Positions 1 through 7,823 of a stretch of DNA of 58,259 nucleotides are shown piece by piece. Numbering within the stretch: the stretch's first letter is position 1; each line of letters begins with the position of its first letter. The translations under genes were made by a program, and so were the position numbers. The stretch lies in the NCBI GenBank assembly GCA_023442485.1, contig JAEZZG010000016.1:1-58259 (forward strand). Direction: 5' to 3'. The DNA comes from Actinomycetes bacterium (GTDB lineage: Bacteria > Actinomycetota > Actinomycetes > Propionibacteriales > Propionibacteriaceae). The notes beneath the pieces were generated by a model that searched no databases, was not told where the DNA came from, and saw only the letters and a list, made by a program, of their open reading frames with translations.

Positions 1-74
1 GTGGGCCCCTCCGGTTTCGGAAGGGCCCACCACGGCTATTGAGTATCCTTGATCCCTCACCGGGACGAGGGATC
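1..74 (-). terminator. Two hairpins downstream of mdh
   Basis: Just past the mdh stop there are two inverted repeats. The nearer is a perfect 8-bp stem (GATCCCTC at 51-58 with GAGGGATC at 67-74, 8-nt loop). The farther is a 12-bp stem with one mismatch at 1-12 and 19-30 (GTGGGCCC arms, loop GGTTTC). Neither is followed by a U-run on the minus strand, so canonical intrinsic termination is uncertain. They could instead be mRNA 3'-end stabilisers or belong partly to a gene left of the window. Confidence 0.5.
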
Positions 75-79
75 AACCC

Positions 80-1060
80 CTAGATGAAGCCGAGTTCAGC
101 AACAGCCTTGCGCTCAGCCTCGAGCTCTTCAGCAGACGCATCCATGCGCTGGCGGGAGAACTCGTTGATGTCGAGACCACGCACGACCTGCGGGCGTCCG
201 TTGGCGATGGTCACCGGGTAGGAGTAGATCAGGCCACGCGGAATACCGTAGGCACCGTCGGAGCAGATCGCCATGGAGACCCAGTCACCAGCGGGGGTGC
301 CAAGCATCCAGTCACGCATACATTCGACGGTTGCGTTAGCGGCAGAGGCGGCGGAGGAGGATCCGCGGGCCTTGATGATCGCGCCGCCGCGCATCGCAAC
401 GGTCGGGATGAAGTCCTTCTCGATCCATTCCTGATCAACCATCGAGTAGGCGGCCTGGCCATCGACCTCTGCGTGGAAGACGTCTGGGTACTGAGTGTTG
501 GAGTGGTTGCCCCAGATGGTCATGTTCTTGACGGTCTCAACGCCGACGCCGAGCTTATTGGCCAACTGAGTCTTGGCGCGGTTGTGGTCGAGACGGGTCA
601 GTGCAGCGAACTGGGAGTTCGGGATGTCGGGGGCGTTGGTCATCGCAATCAGGGCGTTGGTGTTGGCAGGGTTGCCGGTCACCAGCACCTTGACGTCGTC
701 AGCAGCGACCTTGTTGAGGGCCTTGCCCTGGGCGGTGAAGATCTTGCCGTTGGCGGATAGGAGATCAGAACGATCCATACCTTCCTTGCGAGGCATCGCA
801 CCGACGAGCATGGCAGCGTTGACGCCGTCGAATACCTTCTCTGGGTCGTCACCGATCTCGATGTTGACCAGGTTCGGGAATGCGCAGTCGTCAAGCTCCA
901 TCACGACGCCCTCGAGAGCCTTCAGGGCGGGAGTGATTTCAAGTAGGCGAAGTTCAATCGGGGTGTCACCCAAAAGCGAACCGCTAGCGATGCGGAACAA
1001 CAAGCTGTAACAGATCTGGCCAGCGGCGCCGGTGACTGCAATCTTGACAGGAGTGGTCAC
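80..1060 (-). CDS. mdh: Malate dehydrogenase
   Basis: NAD-dependent malate dehydrogenase, 326 aa, interconverting malate and oxaloacetate in the cytosol (TCA cycle, and the reductive branch of propionate fermentation where that operates). It has the N-terminal Rossmann motif GAAGQI, the substrate-loop motif MPRKEGMDR with its arginines, TGNPANTNA, the LDHNRA segment and the NHS catalytic histidine region (IWGNHSNTQYP). The length is normal for the cytosolic, actinobacterial MDH group. The start is a GTG preceded by a GAGAAGGA ribosome-binding site a few bases upstream. Monocistronic, with hairpins after the stop. Identity is secure. Confidence 0.97.
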   Translation of the reverse strand: MTTPVKIAVTGAAGQICYSLLFRIASGSLLGDTPIELRLLEITPALKALEGVVMELDDCAFPNLVNIEIGDDPEKVFDGVNAAMLVGAMPRKEGMDRSDLLSANGKIFTAQGKALNKVAADDVKVLVTGNPANTNALIAMTNAPDIPNSQFAALTRLDHNRAKTQLANKLGVGVETVKNMTIWGNHSNTQYPDVFHAEVDGQAAYSMVDQEWIEKDFIPTVAMRGGAIIKARGSSSAASAANATVECMRDWMLGTPAGDWVSMAICSDGAYGIPRGLIYSYPVTIANGRPQVVRGLDINEFSRQRMDASAEELEAERKAVAELGFI

Positions 1061-1168
1061 GAGTTTTCCTTCTCTCGTACTAGGTTTTCACTTCGAGGTT
1101 ACCGCCAAACCGTGTGGCTGGGGTAGAAAAGTTGGCACTTGTCGCGGATCAACGCCGACGATGATCAA

Positions 1169-2011
1169 CTAGCGGAAGATCACGGTGCGGTTGCCGTCGA
1201 GGAAGATCCTCTTCTCAGAGAACAGCCGAACTGCCTCGTGAAGGGTTTGGGATTCGTTGCGCTGACCGATCTCGACCAGTTGCGGCACCGTCTTGGTGTG
1301 GTCAACGCGGACGACGTTTTGCTCGATGATCGGGCCCTCGTCAAGGTCAGAGGTGACGAAATGCGCCGTCGCGCCGATCAACTTGACCCCGCGCGCATGT
1401 GCCTGGCGGTAAGGATTAGCCCCCTTGAAACCAGGCAAGAAGGAGTGGTGGATGTTGATGGCCTTCCCCGATAGCTCCTGGCACAACCCTTCGGAGACGA
1501 TCTGCATGTAACGAGCCAAGATCACCAGCTCAATGTTGTGGGCATTGACCACTTGACGGATTCGATCCTCAAACCACTGCTTGGTGTCAGGGAAGACGGC
1601 GTGATCTTCAAAACCTACCCCGTAGAACTCCGCAATCGGTTTGAGGGTGGGATGGTTGGACAGAATCAGAGGAACGGAGATGTTGAGTTGACCCGAGTGG
1701 GCGGCGTAGAGCAAGTCGTTGACGCAGTGGGTGGCTTTGGACGCCAAGATCAAGGTGCGGGTGGACCGGTTCGCTTCGTCAACCCCCCATGCAGCCCCGA
1801 AGTGCTCGGCCACCTCCCTCATTGAGGCCTCGATGAGGGCCTTGTCGGATTCAGATTCGATCTGGATGCGCATGAAGAAGTTGCCGGAGTCGGTCGAGGA
1901 ATACTGTTGGGATTCCACGATATTCCCGGAAGCCTTCACGATGGCGCCGGAGACGGCGTGGACGATCCCGGGCTGGTCCTTGCAGGAAAAAGTAAGCACC
2001 CACTGATTCAT
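1169..2011 (-). CDS. purU: Formyltetrahydrofolate deformylase
   Basis: Hydrolyses 10-formyl-THF to formate and THF, balancing one-carbon pools and feeding formate to purine synthesis. It is 280 aa from the ATG at 2011. An N-terminal ACT regulatory domain (about residues 1-80, beginning MNQWVLTFSCKDQPGIVHA) is followed by a formyltransferase-fold catalytic domain with the hallmark HHSFLPGFKGANPY and a downstream D-EGPII segment. A longer reading frame begins at 2113, but its extra 34 residues are Cys/Arg-rich and unlike the family, and the ACT domain begins exactly at 2011. It is divergently transcribed from icd. Confidence 0.95.
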   Translation of the reverse strand: MNQWVLTFSCKDQPGIVHAVSGAIVKASGNIVESQQYSSTDSGNFFMRIQIESESDKALIEASMREVAEHFGAAWGVDEANRSTRTLILASKATHCVNDLLYAAHSGQLNISVPLILSNHPTLKPIAEFYGVGFEDHAVFPDTKQWFEDRIRQVVNAHNIELVILARYMQIVSEGLCQELSGKAINIHHSFLPGFKGANPYRQAHARGVKLIGATAHFVTSDLDEGPIIEQNVVRVDHTKTVPQLVEIGQRNESQTLHEAVRLFSEKRIFLDGNRTVIFR

Positions 2012-2253
2012 GTGTCTAACCCTATGCCATAACCGGACTTGATGGGTTCGGTTCATGCACCTGGAACGGTTTCCGATCTTTTCAATGCACTCACTACACT
2101 GAGGGAGACACATGCGTCACTCACATCCGCTGACCTGTCGCCTGGGCCCATCCTGTAGGCCGGTACCGGCTAGCCCGACTCTTGGTGATCGGGAGACAAG
2201 CAGCGCGGCAGCCTAGATAGGGTCGTGAACCCCACGTTGATCCGAGGAGAAAT

Positions 2254-4614
2254 ATGACCGAGGTCCCCATCGATCCCACCGAAGCGACCACACGCGCCAG
2301 TGACACACAGCCGTGGGCGAGCCCGGCAACACTCGGCACCGACGGTGTTTCGTCTAGATCGGGTTCGATCATCTGGACGAAGGTCGACGAAGCGCCTCAG
2401 CTTGCTTCGCACTCCCTGCTCCCCATCGTCAAGGCCTTCTGCTCCCATGCCGGGATAGCGGTGGAGGTAGCCGACATCTCCCTCGCTGGTAGGATCTTGG
2501 CTCAGTTCCCTGAAGTTCTCGGCGATTCAGCCCGTCCCGATGATCTGACCCGACTCGGTCATTTGAGCGAATGCGGTGACGCCAACATCATCAAATTGCC
2601 GAACATCTCCGCCTCAGTGCCGCAACTGATGGCTGCCATCTGCGAACTTCAAGAACACGGGTTTGCCATCCCCAACTACCCAGACAATCCCGTCACCGAT
2701 CAAGAACGTGACATCGCTGCCCGCTACACGGCTGTCCTTGGCTCGGCAGTCAACCCCGTCCTCAGGCAAGGTAACTCGGATCGACGCCTGCCCCAAGCCG
2801 TCAAATCCTTCGCTAAGGCTCACCCGCACCGGTTAGGGGAGTGGACCGCCGATAATCCCTGTCGCGTCGTGTCGATGAGTGACGGCGACTTCTACGCCCA
2901 CGAGGTATCGGTCGTCATCGACGCTCCCACATCCGCGCGGATCGAATTCTTAGCAAACGACGGCGCGGAGCCGGTTCAGCTCGGCAGCACCCTCGAGTTT
3001 GAAACAGGGGAGATCGTCGACACCACTTTCATGTCGGTGGCCAAACTCGACGAATTCTTCGCTACCGAGATGGCAGCGGCGAAACGAGACAATCTGGTCG
3101 CGTCGGTCCACCTCAAAGCCACCATGATGAAGGTCTCGGACCCCGTCATGTTCGGTCACTGCGTGCGGACCCTGATCCAGCCAATGCTGGACAAATGGGC
3201 CGACCAATGTGGCGAGTTGGGGATCAACCCCGCCCTCGGCCTAGGCGATATGATCTCCGCGATCGACCAGGCAAGTCCCGACGTCAGGGATCAGATGAAG
3301 GCAGATCTGGATGCATGTCTGAGTGCCGGTCCCGCCTTGGCGATGATTGATTCGGACCGGGGGATCTCCCATCTGCACGCACCCAACCTCTTGATCATCG
3401 ACGCATCAATGCCGCTGGTGGTGCGCGACTCAGGGCAGATGTGGAATGCCGACGGTAAACTCCAACCCGTCGTCGCCATGATTCCCGACCGCTGCTACGG
3501 TCCGATGTATCGCGCCGTCATCGACGACTGCAAAGCCCACGGGAAACTCGATCCCGCCACGATGGGGTCGGTGTCGAATGTCGGGCTGATGGCGAAGAAA
3601 GCCGAAGAATACGGCTCCCACCCGACCACATTCATCATGGAGCAAGCCGGGACGGTTCGGGTCATCACCGACGACGCAAAGGTGCTGACCACACACGACG
3701 TCGAGGCAGGCGATATTTGGCGGATGTCGCGCGCCAAAGATCTCCCGATTCGCGAATGGGTCAAGCTGGCTGTTCAACGATCGAAGATCAGCGACTCCCC
3801 GGCGATCTTCTTCCTGGATCAGAACCGTCCTCACGACGCCAATATGATCTCCAAGGTCACCCGGTATCTTGGAGAATGTGATCTTGACGGGGTCGAAGTA
3901 GAAATCCTGCCACCGGTCGAGGCCGTGACGATGTGTTTGGATCGAGCCCGTCAAGGCAAAGATTCGATCTCTGTCACCGGCAATGTCTTGCGTGACTATC
4001 TGACTGACTTATTCCCGATCTTGGAGGTCGGCACCTCCGCGAAGATGCTCTCCATCGTCCCGCTTCTAGCCGGAGGCGGTATGTACGAAACTGGTGCGGG
4101 TGGTTCGGCACCCAAACATGTTCAGCAATTCGTCGCCGAGAATTATCTGCGCTGGGATTCCCTCGGTGAGTTTTGCGCCTTGCAGGCCTCACTTGAACAG
4201 GAGGCTCGCCTGCATCACAACCGCAAGGCGGCAGTGTTGGCCGCCACCCTCGACCGAGCCGTGACGACCTTCCTGGCGGAGAATAAGTCTCCTGCCCGCC
4301 GTCTTGGGCAAATCGATAATCGCGGATCACATTTCTACCTCGCCCTCTACTGGGCTGAAGAGCTGGCAGCCCAGTCGCAAGACGAGGCTCTGGCAACACA
4401 CTTCGCCACCGTTGCGCAACGAATCCGCAACCAGGAGGAAGAGATCGCGACGGAGTTGATTCAGGCCCAAGGTGTGCCAGTAGACATGGGCGGATACTAC
4501 GATCCTGATGACGCTAAGGTGGCCGCCGCCATGCGTCCTAGCCAAGAATGGAACCGCATTGTCGCTGGAATCGGCAAGGCCGCAGGACCAGCCACCTGTG
4601 CCGGAGGCTGCTGA
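2254..4614 (+). CDS. icd: Monomeric NADP-dependent isocitrate dehydrogenase
   Basis: Oxidatively decarboxylates isocitrate to 2-oxoglutarate with NADP, as the large single-chain IDH type. It is 786 aa, slightly longer than the usual roughly 740 aa because of a polar N-terminal stretch of about 40 residues before SGSIIWTKVDEAP. Family blocks visible in order are ADISLAGRILAQFPE, NVGLMAKKAEEYGSHPTTF, KDLPIREWVKLAVQRSK, FFLDQNRPHDANMISKV and LAGGGMYETGAGGSAPKHVQ. The start is fixed by a GAGGAGA ribosome-binding site at 2244-2250. A TAGGGT at 2217-2222 is a plausible -10. NADPH supply is the likely role. Confidence 0.96.
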   Translation: MTEVPIDPTEATTRASDTQPWASPATLGTDGVSSRSGSIIWTKVDEAPQLASHSLLPIVKAFCSHAGIAVEVADISLAGRILAQFPEVLGDSARPDDLTRLGHLSECGDANIIKLPNISASVPQLMAAICELQEHGFAIPNYPDNPVTDQERDIAARYTAVLGSAVNPVLRQGNSDRRLPQAVKSFAKAHPHRLGEWTADNPCRVVSMSDGDFYAHEVSVVIDAPTSARIEFLANDGAEPVQLGSTLEFETGEIVDTTFMSVAKLDEFFATEMAAAKRDNLVASVHLKATMMKVSDPVMFGHCVRTLIQPMLDKWADQCGELGINPALGLGDMISAIDQASPDVRDQMKADLDACLSAGPALAMIDSDRGISHLHAPNLLIIDASMPLVVRDSGQMWNADGKLQPVVAMIPDRCYGPMYRAVIDDCKAHGKLDPATMGSVSNVGLMAKKAEEYGSHPTTFIMEQAGTVRVITDDAKVLTTHDVEAGDIWRMSRAKDLPIREWVKLAVQRSKISDSPAIFFLDQNRPHDANMISKVTRYLGECDLDGVEVEILPPVEAVTMCLDRARQGKDSISVTGNVLRDYLTDLFPILEVGTSAKMLSIVPLLAGGGMYETGAGGSAPKHVQQFVAENYLRWDSLGEFCALQASLEQEARLHHNRKAAVLAATLDRAVTTFLAENKSPARRLGQIDNRGSHFYLALYWAEELAAQSQDEALATHFATVAQRIRNQEEEIATELIQAQGVPVDMGGYYDPDDAKVAAAMRPSQEWNRIVAGIGKAAGPATCAGGC

Positions 4615-5031
4615 CGCTAGGATGCCTGCCCGTTCGGGAGCTTGGCTACTGAACCGGAAGGGGAGCGGGGTAGAACCGCTAGTCAGGAAGGGGTGATGCC
4701 CGATCGGGTAGCCTCGAACGGGTGAGGGGAGTCCCTCTAGCAGGTGCACTCCCTTGTCTGGTTTGTTATCGTGGGTCCATGCCACAGTCCCCGACCCCGT
4801 CGGAGCCCGACACTCCAGGAGATAGTTTTTCAGGTCGATTCCTTGATCCGGTGATCTGTGCCCGGTTCCCGTCCCTCCACGGCAAAACGCAACGCTGGAC
4901 GCCGCGACACATTGACGTCCGTCGTGCCCATCGACTGTACTGGTTCCCCACCTGTTTCCATCACCGCTGTTCCCACAACCGCTGGGGAGGTTTCTTCTTC
5001 CAGCTCAACCCAGATAGGTGAGGGATGGACT
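4615..5031 (+). other. 417-nt gap between icd and the CNNM gene; possible small ORF 4779-5021
   Basis: No known gene or terminator is evident. The first 130 nt are G-rich with several short self-complementary stretches, but match no riboswitch I can identify. A reading frame from ATG 4779 to TGA 5021 (80 codons) is preceded by TATCGT at 4767-4772 and a 6-nt gap, the same spacing as the leaderless promoters elsewhere in this window. Its product is Arg/His/Trp/Phe-rich and looks more like out-of-frame translation than a conserved protein. A longer in-frame start for the CNNM gene (4858) also lies here but lacks family similarity. Confidence 0.3.
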
Positions 5032-6402
5032 ATGTGGGCAAATATCGCACTGGTTTTTCTCTTCTTCCTCATCGGCGCAGTTTTCGCCGCCTCAGAGATG
5101 GCTCTGGTTTCCCTCCGAGACTCACAAATCAAGAATCTCGCCGGGAAAGGCAAACGCGGTCGCTCCATCGTCGAGGTCACCTCAAACCCCAACCGCTTCC
5201 TCTCCGCCGTCCAAATCGGGGTGACCCTATCGGGTTTTCTCTCCTCATCCTTCGGTGCCACCACCCTAGCCACGAACTACCTGGCACCCTTTCTCACTAG
5301 CTGCGGAGTCAAACCCTCAGTCTCCGGCCCCCTCGCAGTCGTCCTGATCACCATCGTCATCTCCTACTTCTCGATTGTGATCTCCGAACTCACCGCCAAA
5401 CGCCTCGCCATGCAAAACGCGGAGAGTTTCTCCCTCGTCCTGGGTCCCTTCATCAACGGGATCGCCAAGATGTTTAGGCCCCTGATCTGGCTGCTTGGAA
5501 TCTCAACGAACGCCTTGGTACGTCTACTCGGTGGCAACCCAGAGGCAGCCCGCGAAGAGGTGACAGACGAAGAGCTGCGCACCATGGTGGGGGCGTCAAC
5601 CACCTTGGGGGACGAAGAAAGACGCATCATGGACGACGTCTTCGAGGCCTCCAATTTGACGTTGCGGGAAGTGATGGTCCCGCGCACTGAGGTGTCTTTC
5701 ATGGCCGGTGGAATCTCAGCCGCCCAGGCGATTCGAGACGCTAAAGGTGGGGCGCACTCACGCTATCCGGTCACGGACGGGTCGAGCGACACCGTCGTAG
5801 GCTTCCTCCATGTACGTGACCTGATGGACCTCGATCCGGTCGCCCGCCAGATGATGGTGCGCGATCTGGCTCGCCCGATGTTGCGGCTGCCTGAGACCGT
5901 CAATGTGCTCCATGCCTTGTCAGCGATGAGGCGAGAACATGCCCATATCGCTTTGGTGGTTGATGAATATGGCGGCACTGCAGGGATCGTCTCTCTCGAA
6001 GATCTCGTCGAGGAACTCATCGGCGACATCACCGACGAATATGACGTGATTGACCCATCTATTCGTCGTCACGCCATGGATCACGACATCGACGGGTTGA
6101 CCACCCTGGAAGAGTTCCGTGAACGCACCAGCTACGAGTTACCCGAGGGGCCTTACGACACGGTGGCGGGTTTCTTGATGGCTCGCCTCGGCAGGGTTCC
6201 CGAGGTGGGAGATTCCGTGGTGTGTTTGCTGCCGTCCGTCGTCGTGGGCGATGAGGAAGACGCCTCGGCTTACATCAAGTTCGAGGTTGTCGAGCTTGAC
6301 GGCAGACGCGCCTCTTGGATCCATGCTCAAAAGGTCGAACCAGAGGCCGACCCGCACCTCGGCGAGGCTGGGGTCACTGCCCACAGCTGTGTGCCTGACT
6401 AG
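5032..6402 (+). CDS. CNNM/CorC-type hemolysin family membrane protein (DUF21 and CBS domains)
   Basis: Integral membrane protein, 456 aa from the ATG at 5032. Its order is a DUF21/CNNM transmembrane domain of four hydrophobic segments (about residues 1-190, starting ANIALVFLFFLIGAVFAASEMAL), a linker, two CBS domains (about 205-330, with MVPRTEVSF and IALVVDEYGGTAGIVSLEDL), then a C-terminal CorC_HlyC transporter-associated domain. Homologues are implicated in Mg2+ or Co2+ export, but the substrate cannot be read from sequence. The start was chosen because a GGTGAGGG ribosome-binding site precedes it and the membrane domain begins immediately. The older name 'hemolysin' is probably functionally misleading. 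Confidence 0.88.
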   Translation: MWANIALVFLFFLIGAVFAASEMALVSLRDSQIKNLAGKGKRGRSIVEVTSNPNRFLSAVQIGVTLSGFLSSSFGATTLATNYLAPFLTSCGVKPSVSGPLAVVLITIVISYFSIVISELTAKRLAMQNAESFSLVLGPFINGIAKMFRPLIWLLGISTNALVRLLGGNPEAAREEVTDEELRTMVGASTTLGDEERRIMDDVFEASNLTLREVMVPRTEVSFMAGGISAAQAIRDAKGGAHSRYPVTDGSSDTVVGFLHVRDLMDLDPVARQMMVRDLARPMLRLPETVNVLHALSAMRREHAHIALVVDEYGGTAGIVSLEDLVEELIGDITDEYDVIDPSIRRHAMDHDIDGLTTLEEFRERTSYELPEGPYDTVAGFLMARLGRVPEVGDSVVCLLPSVVVGDEEDASAYIKFEVVELDGRRASWIHAQKVEPEADPHLGEAGVTAHSCVPD

Positions 6403-6413
6403 CGGAGTCGGCG

Positions 6414-7712
6414 ATGGATAGGCCTACCCTACGTCGGGCAGTCGATGAGTCTGATAGCCCGCAACCTCGTCGTTTCATCCCAGAAGATGACCCAGACGGC
6501 TCTGAGCTGCTAACCAGCGATAGCGTTGCGGACTTGTTGCGTGCCGCCGTCAACCATGCCGGTGGAACACTGTTGTCTTGGCGACTCAGTCACGTCGACG
6601 CCAACCCTGGTCAATCCACCACGGCCACCTATCAAGCCAGTGTGGAATGGAGCTTTGGGGAACGCACCGAGCTGATCGGGGTCTCCGCCAGGGCGTCCGG
6701 GCTGACCTCGACCGATGGACGAGCGGAGATCTTCGCAGACGGAGACCGCGAGGTCGCTGTCTGGCTCTACCCGAAAGACCCGGATCTGCCCGGATTGAGC
6801 CGAGTGGCCTATCAAGACGAGGTGGCGGCGATCATCAACCAGTATCGGATCCTTGATCATCAGGTAACTGGTGCCGATATCACCTTGTCGGTGATTGGGT
6901 ATCGACCCCGACGCCGGGCAGTGATCAGGGTAGATATTGCGTCTGGGGAGTCCTTGTTCATCAAGGTGATGAGACCGCGTCCATTCAAGCAAACCGTGCA
7001 ACGCCATCGACTCCTGGTAGACGCTGGCGTTCCGGCTCCACGGATTCTAGCTGCTACCAGCGACCAGATCATGGTGATGGAGGCTATGCCGGGTATCCCT
7101 GTTGCCCAGGCACTCTTTTCGCCGTCGATCTCGATCGATCCTGCCGAACTGGTCTGGGTCCTCGACCGGATGCCTGCCGCCGTCTCCCAACTTCAACGGC
7201 GAGAACCGTGGATTGAATCGTTGCGCCACTACAGCGCGATGATCAGCGACTCTCTCCCATCTGCGGCCCCTCTCCTGGACGAAATCGCCTCCCGCATTGA
7301 GCGCGGCACCGCGATGGTTCCACCAGGAAATGAGCCAACCCACGGCGACTTCCATGAGGGTCAAATCTTTGTCGACGACGGCGGGCATGTCTGCGGAATC
7401 ATCGATGTGGACACCCTTGGCCCGGGTAGGCGAGCCGATGATCTGGCCTGCATGTTGGCCCACCTGTCCACCATCCACAACATGAATGCCTCCCAGGAAC
7501 AGCAGATTCTTGGCGTCATCTGCGACTGGACAAGGGTTTTTGATCGTCGAGTCAACCCCTATGATCTGCGGCTGCGCACGGCGGCAGTGATCATCTCATT
7601 GGCTACCGGCCCCTTCCGTTCACAGACACCAACCTGGGTTGACGAGACCTGGCAGATGATCTCGGCAGCCCACGCTCTGGTGTGCCAGGTCCCTCACTCC
7701 TACATCCGCTGA
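6414..7712 (+). CDS. Phosphotransferase (APH/choline-kinase fold) family protein
   Basis: 432-aa soluble protein. The C-terminal half has the aminoglycoside-phosphotransferase fold: the catalytic loop THGDFHEGQIF (HGD of the Brenner motif, with Gln where Asn is usual) and the metal-binding IIDVDTLGPGRRADDLA. A nucleotide-binding lobe (FIKVMRPRPFKQTV and MVMEAMPG) precedes it. The N-terminal roughly 130 residues (WSFGERTELIGVSAR and following) form an extra domain I do not recognise. The gene begins 12 nt after the CNNM gene and is probably co-transcribed. The substrate is unknown. There is no reason to assume antibiotic resistance; a metabolite, sugar or maltokinase-like activity is as likely. 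Confidence 0.75.
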   Translation: MDRPTLRRAVDESDSPQPRRFIPEDDPDGSELLTSDSVADLLRAAVNHAGGTLLSWRLSHVDANPGQSTTATYQASVEWSFGERTELIGVSARASGLTSTDGRAEIFADGDREVAVWLYPKDPDLPGLSRVAYQDEVAAIINQYRILDHQVTGADITLSVIGYRPRRRAVIRVDIASGESLFIKVMRPRPFKQTVQRHRLLVDAGVPAPRILAATSDQIMVMEAMPGIPVAQALFSPSISIDPAELVWVLDRMPAAVSQLQRREPWIESLRHYSAMISDSLPSAAPLLDEIASRIERGTAMVPPGNEPTHGDFHEGQIFVDDGGHVCGIIDVDTLGPGRRADDLACMLAHLSTIHNMNASQEQQILGVICDWTRVFDRRVNPYDLRLRTAAVIISLATGPFRSQTPTWVDETWQMISAAHALVCQVPHSYIR

Positions 7713-7714
7713 TA

Positions 7715-7768
7715 GACTGGCCCCCGATATTTCGCGCCAACCCGTGAAGGGGGAGTGCGCGGCCAGTC
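7715..7768 (+). promoter_or_regulatory. Potential structured RNA in the leader of the mutase-like gene
   Basis: A perfect 8-bp closing stem (GACTGGCC at 7715-7722 with GGCCAGTC at 7761-7768) encloses a small CCC-GTGAA-GGG hairpin. It lies in the 111-nt gap between the kinase-like gene and the mutase-like gene. There is no U-tract, so it is not an obvious terminator. It lacks the conserved cobalamin-riboswitch elements I would look for. The function is unknown. Confidence 0.35.
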
Positions 7769-7823
7769 AGTGCCGACAGAAACTAGAGATAGCCGGATTT
7801 GATCTCGACCCAAAGGTGTACGG

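Noticed and set aside
6414..7712. Aminoglycoside resistance gene
   Set aside because: The fold matches phosphotransferases generally, the Brenner motif is altered (Gln for Asn), there is an unknown N-terminal domain and no resistance context.
7713..7823. Cobalamin riboswitch before the mutase-like gene
   Set aside because: The location is attractive, but I cannot find the conserved core (for example GCCACTG) or an appropriate length, so only an unassigned stem is reported.
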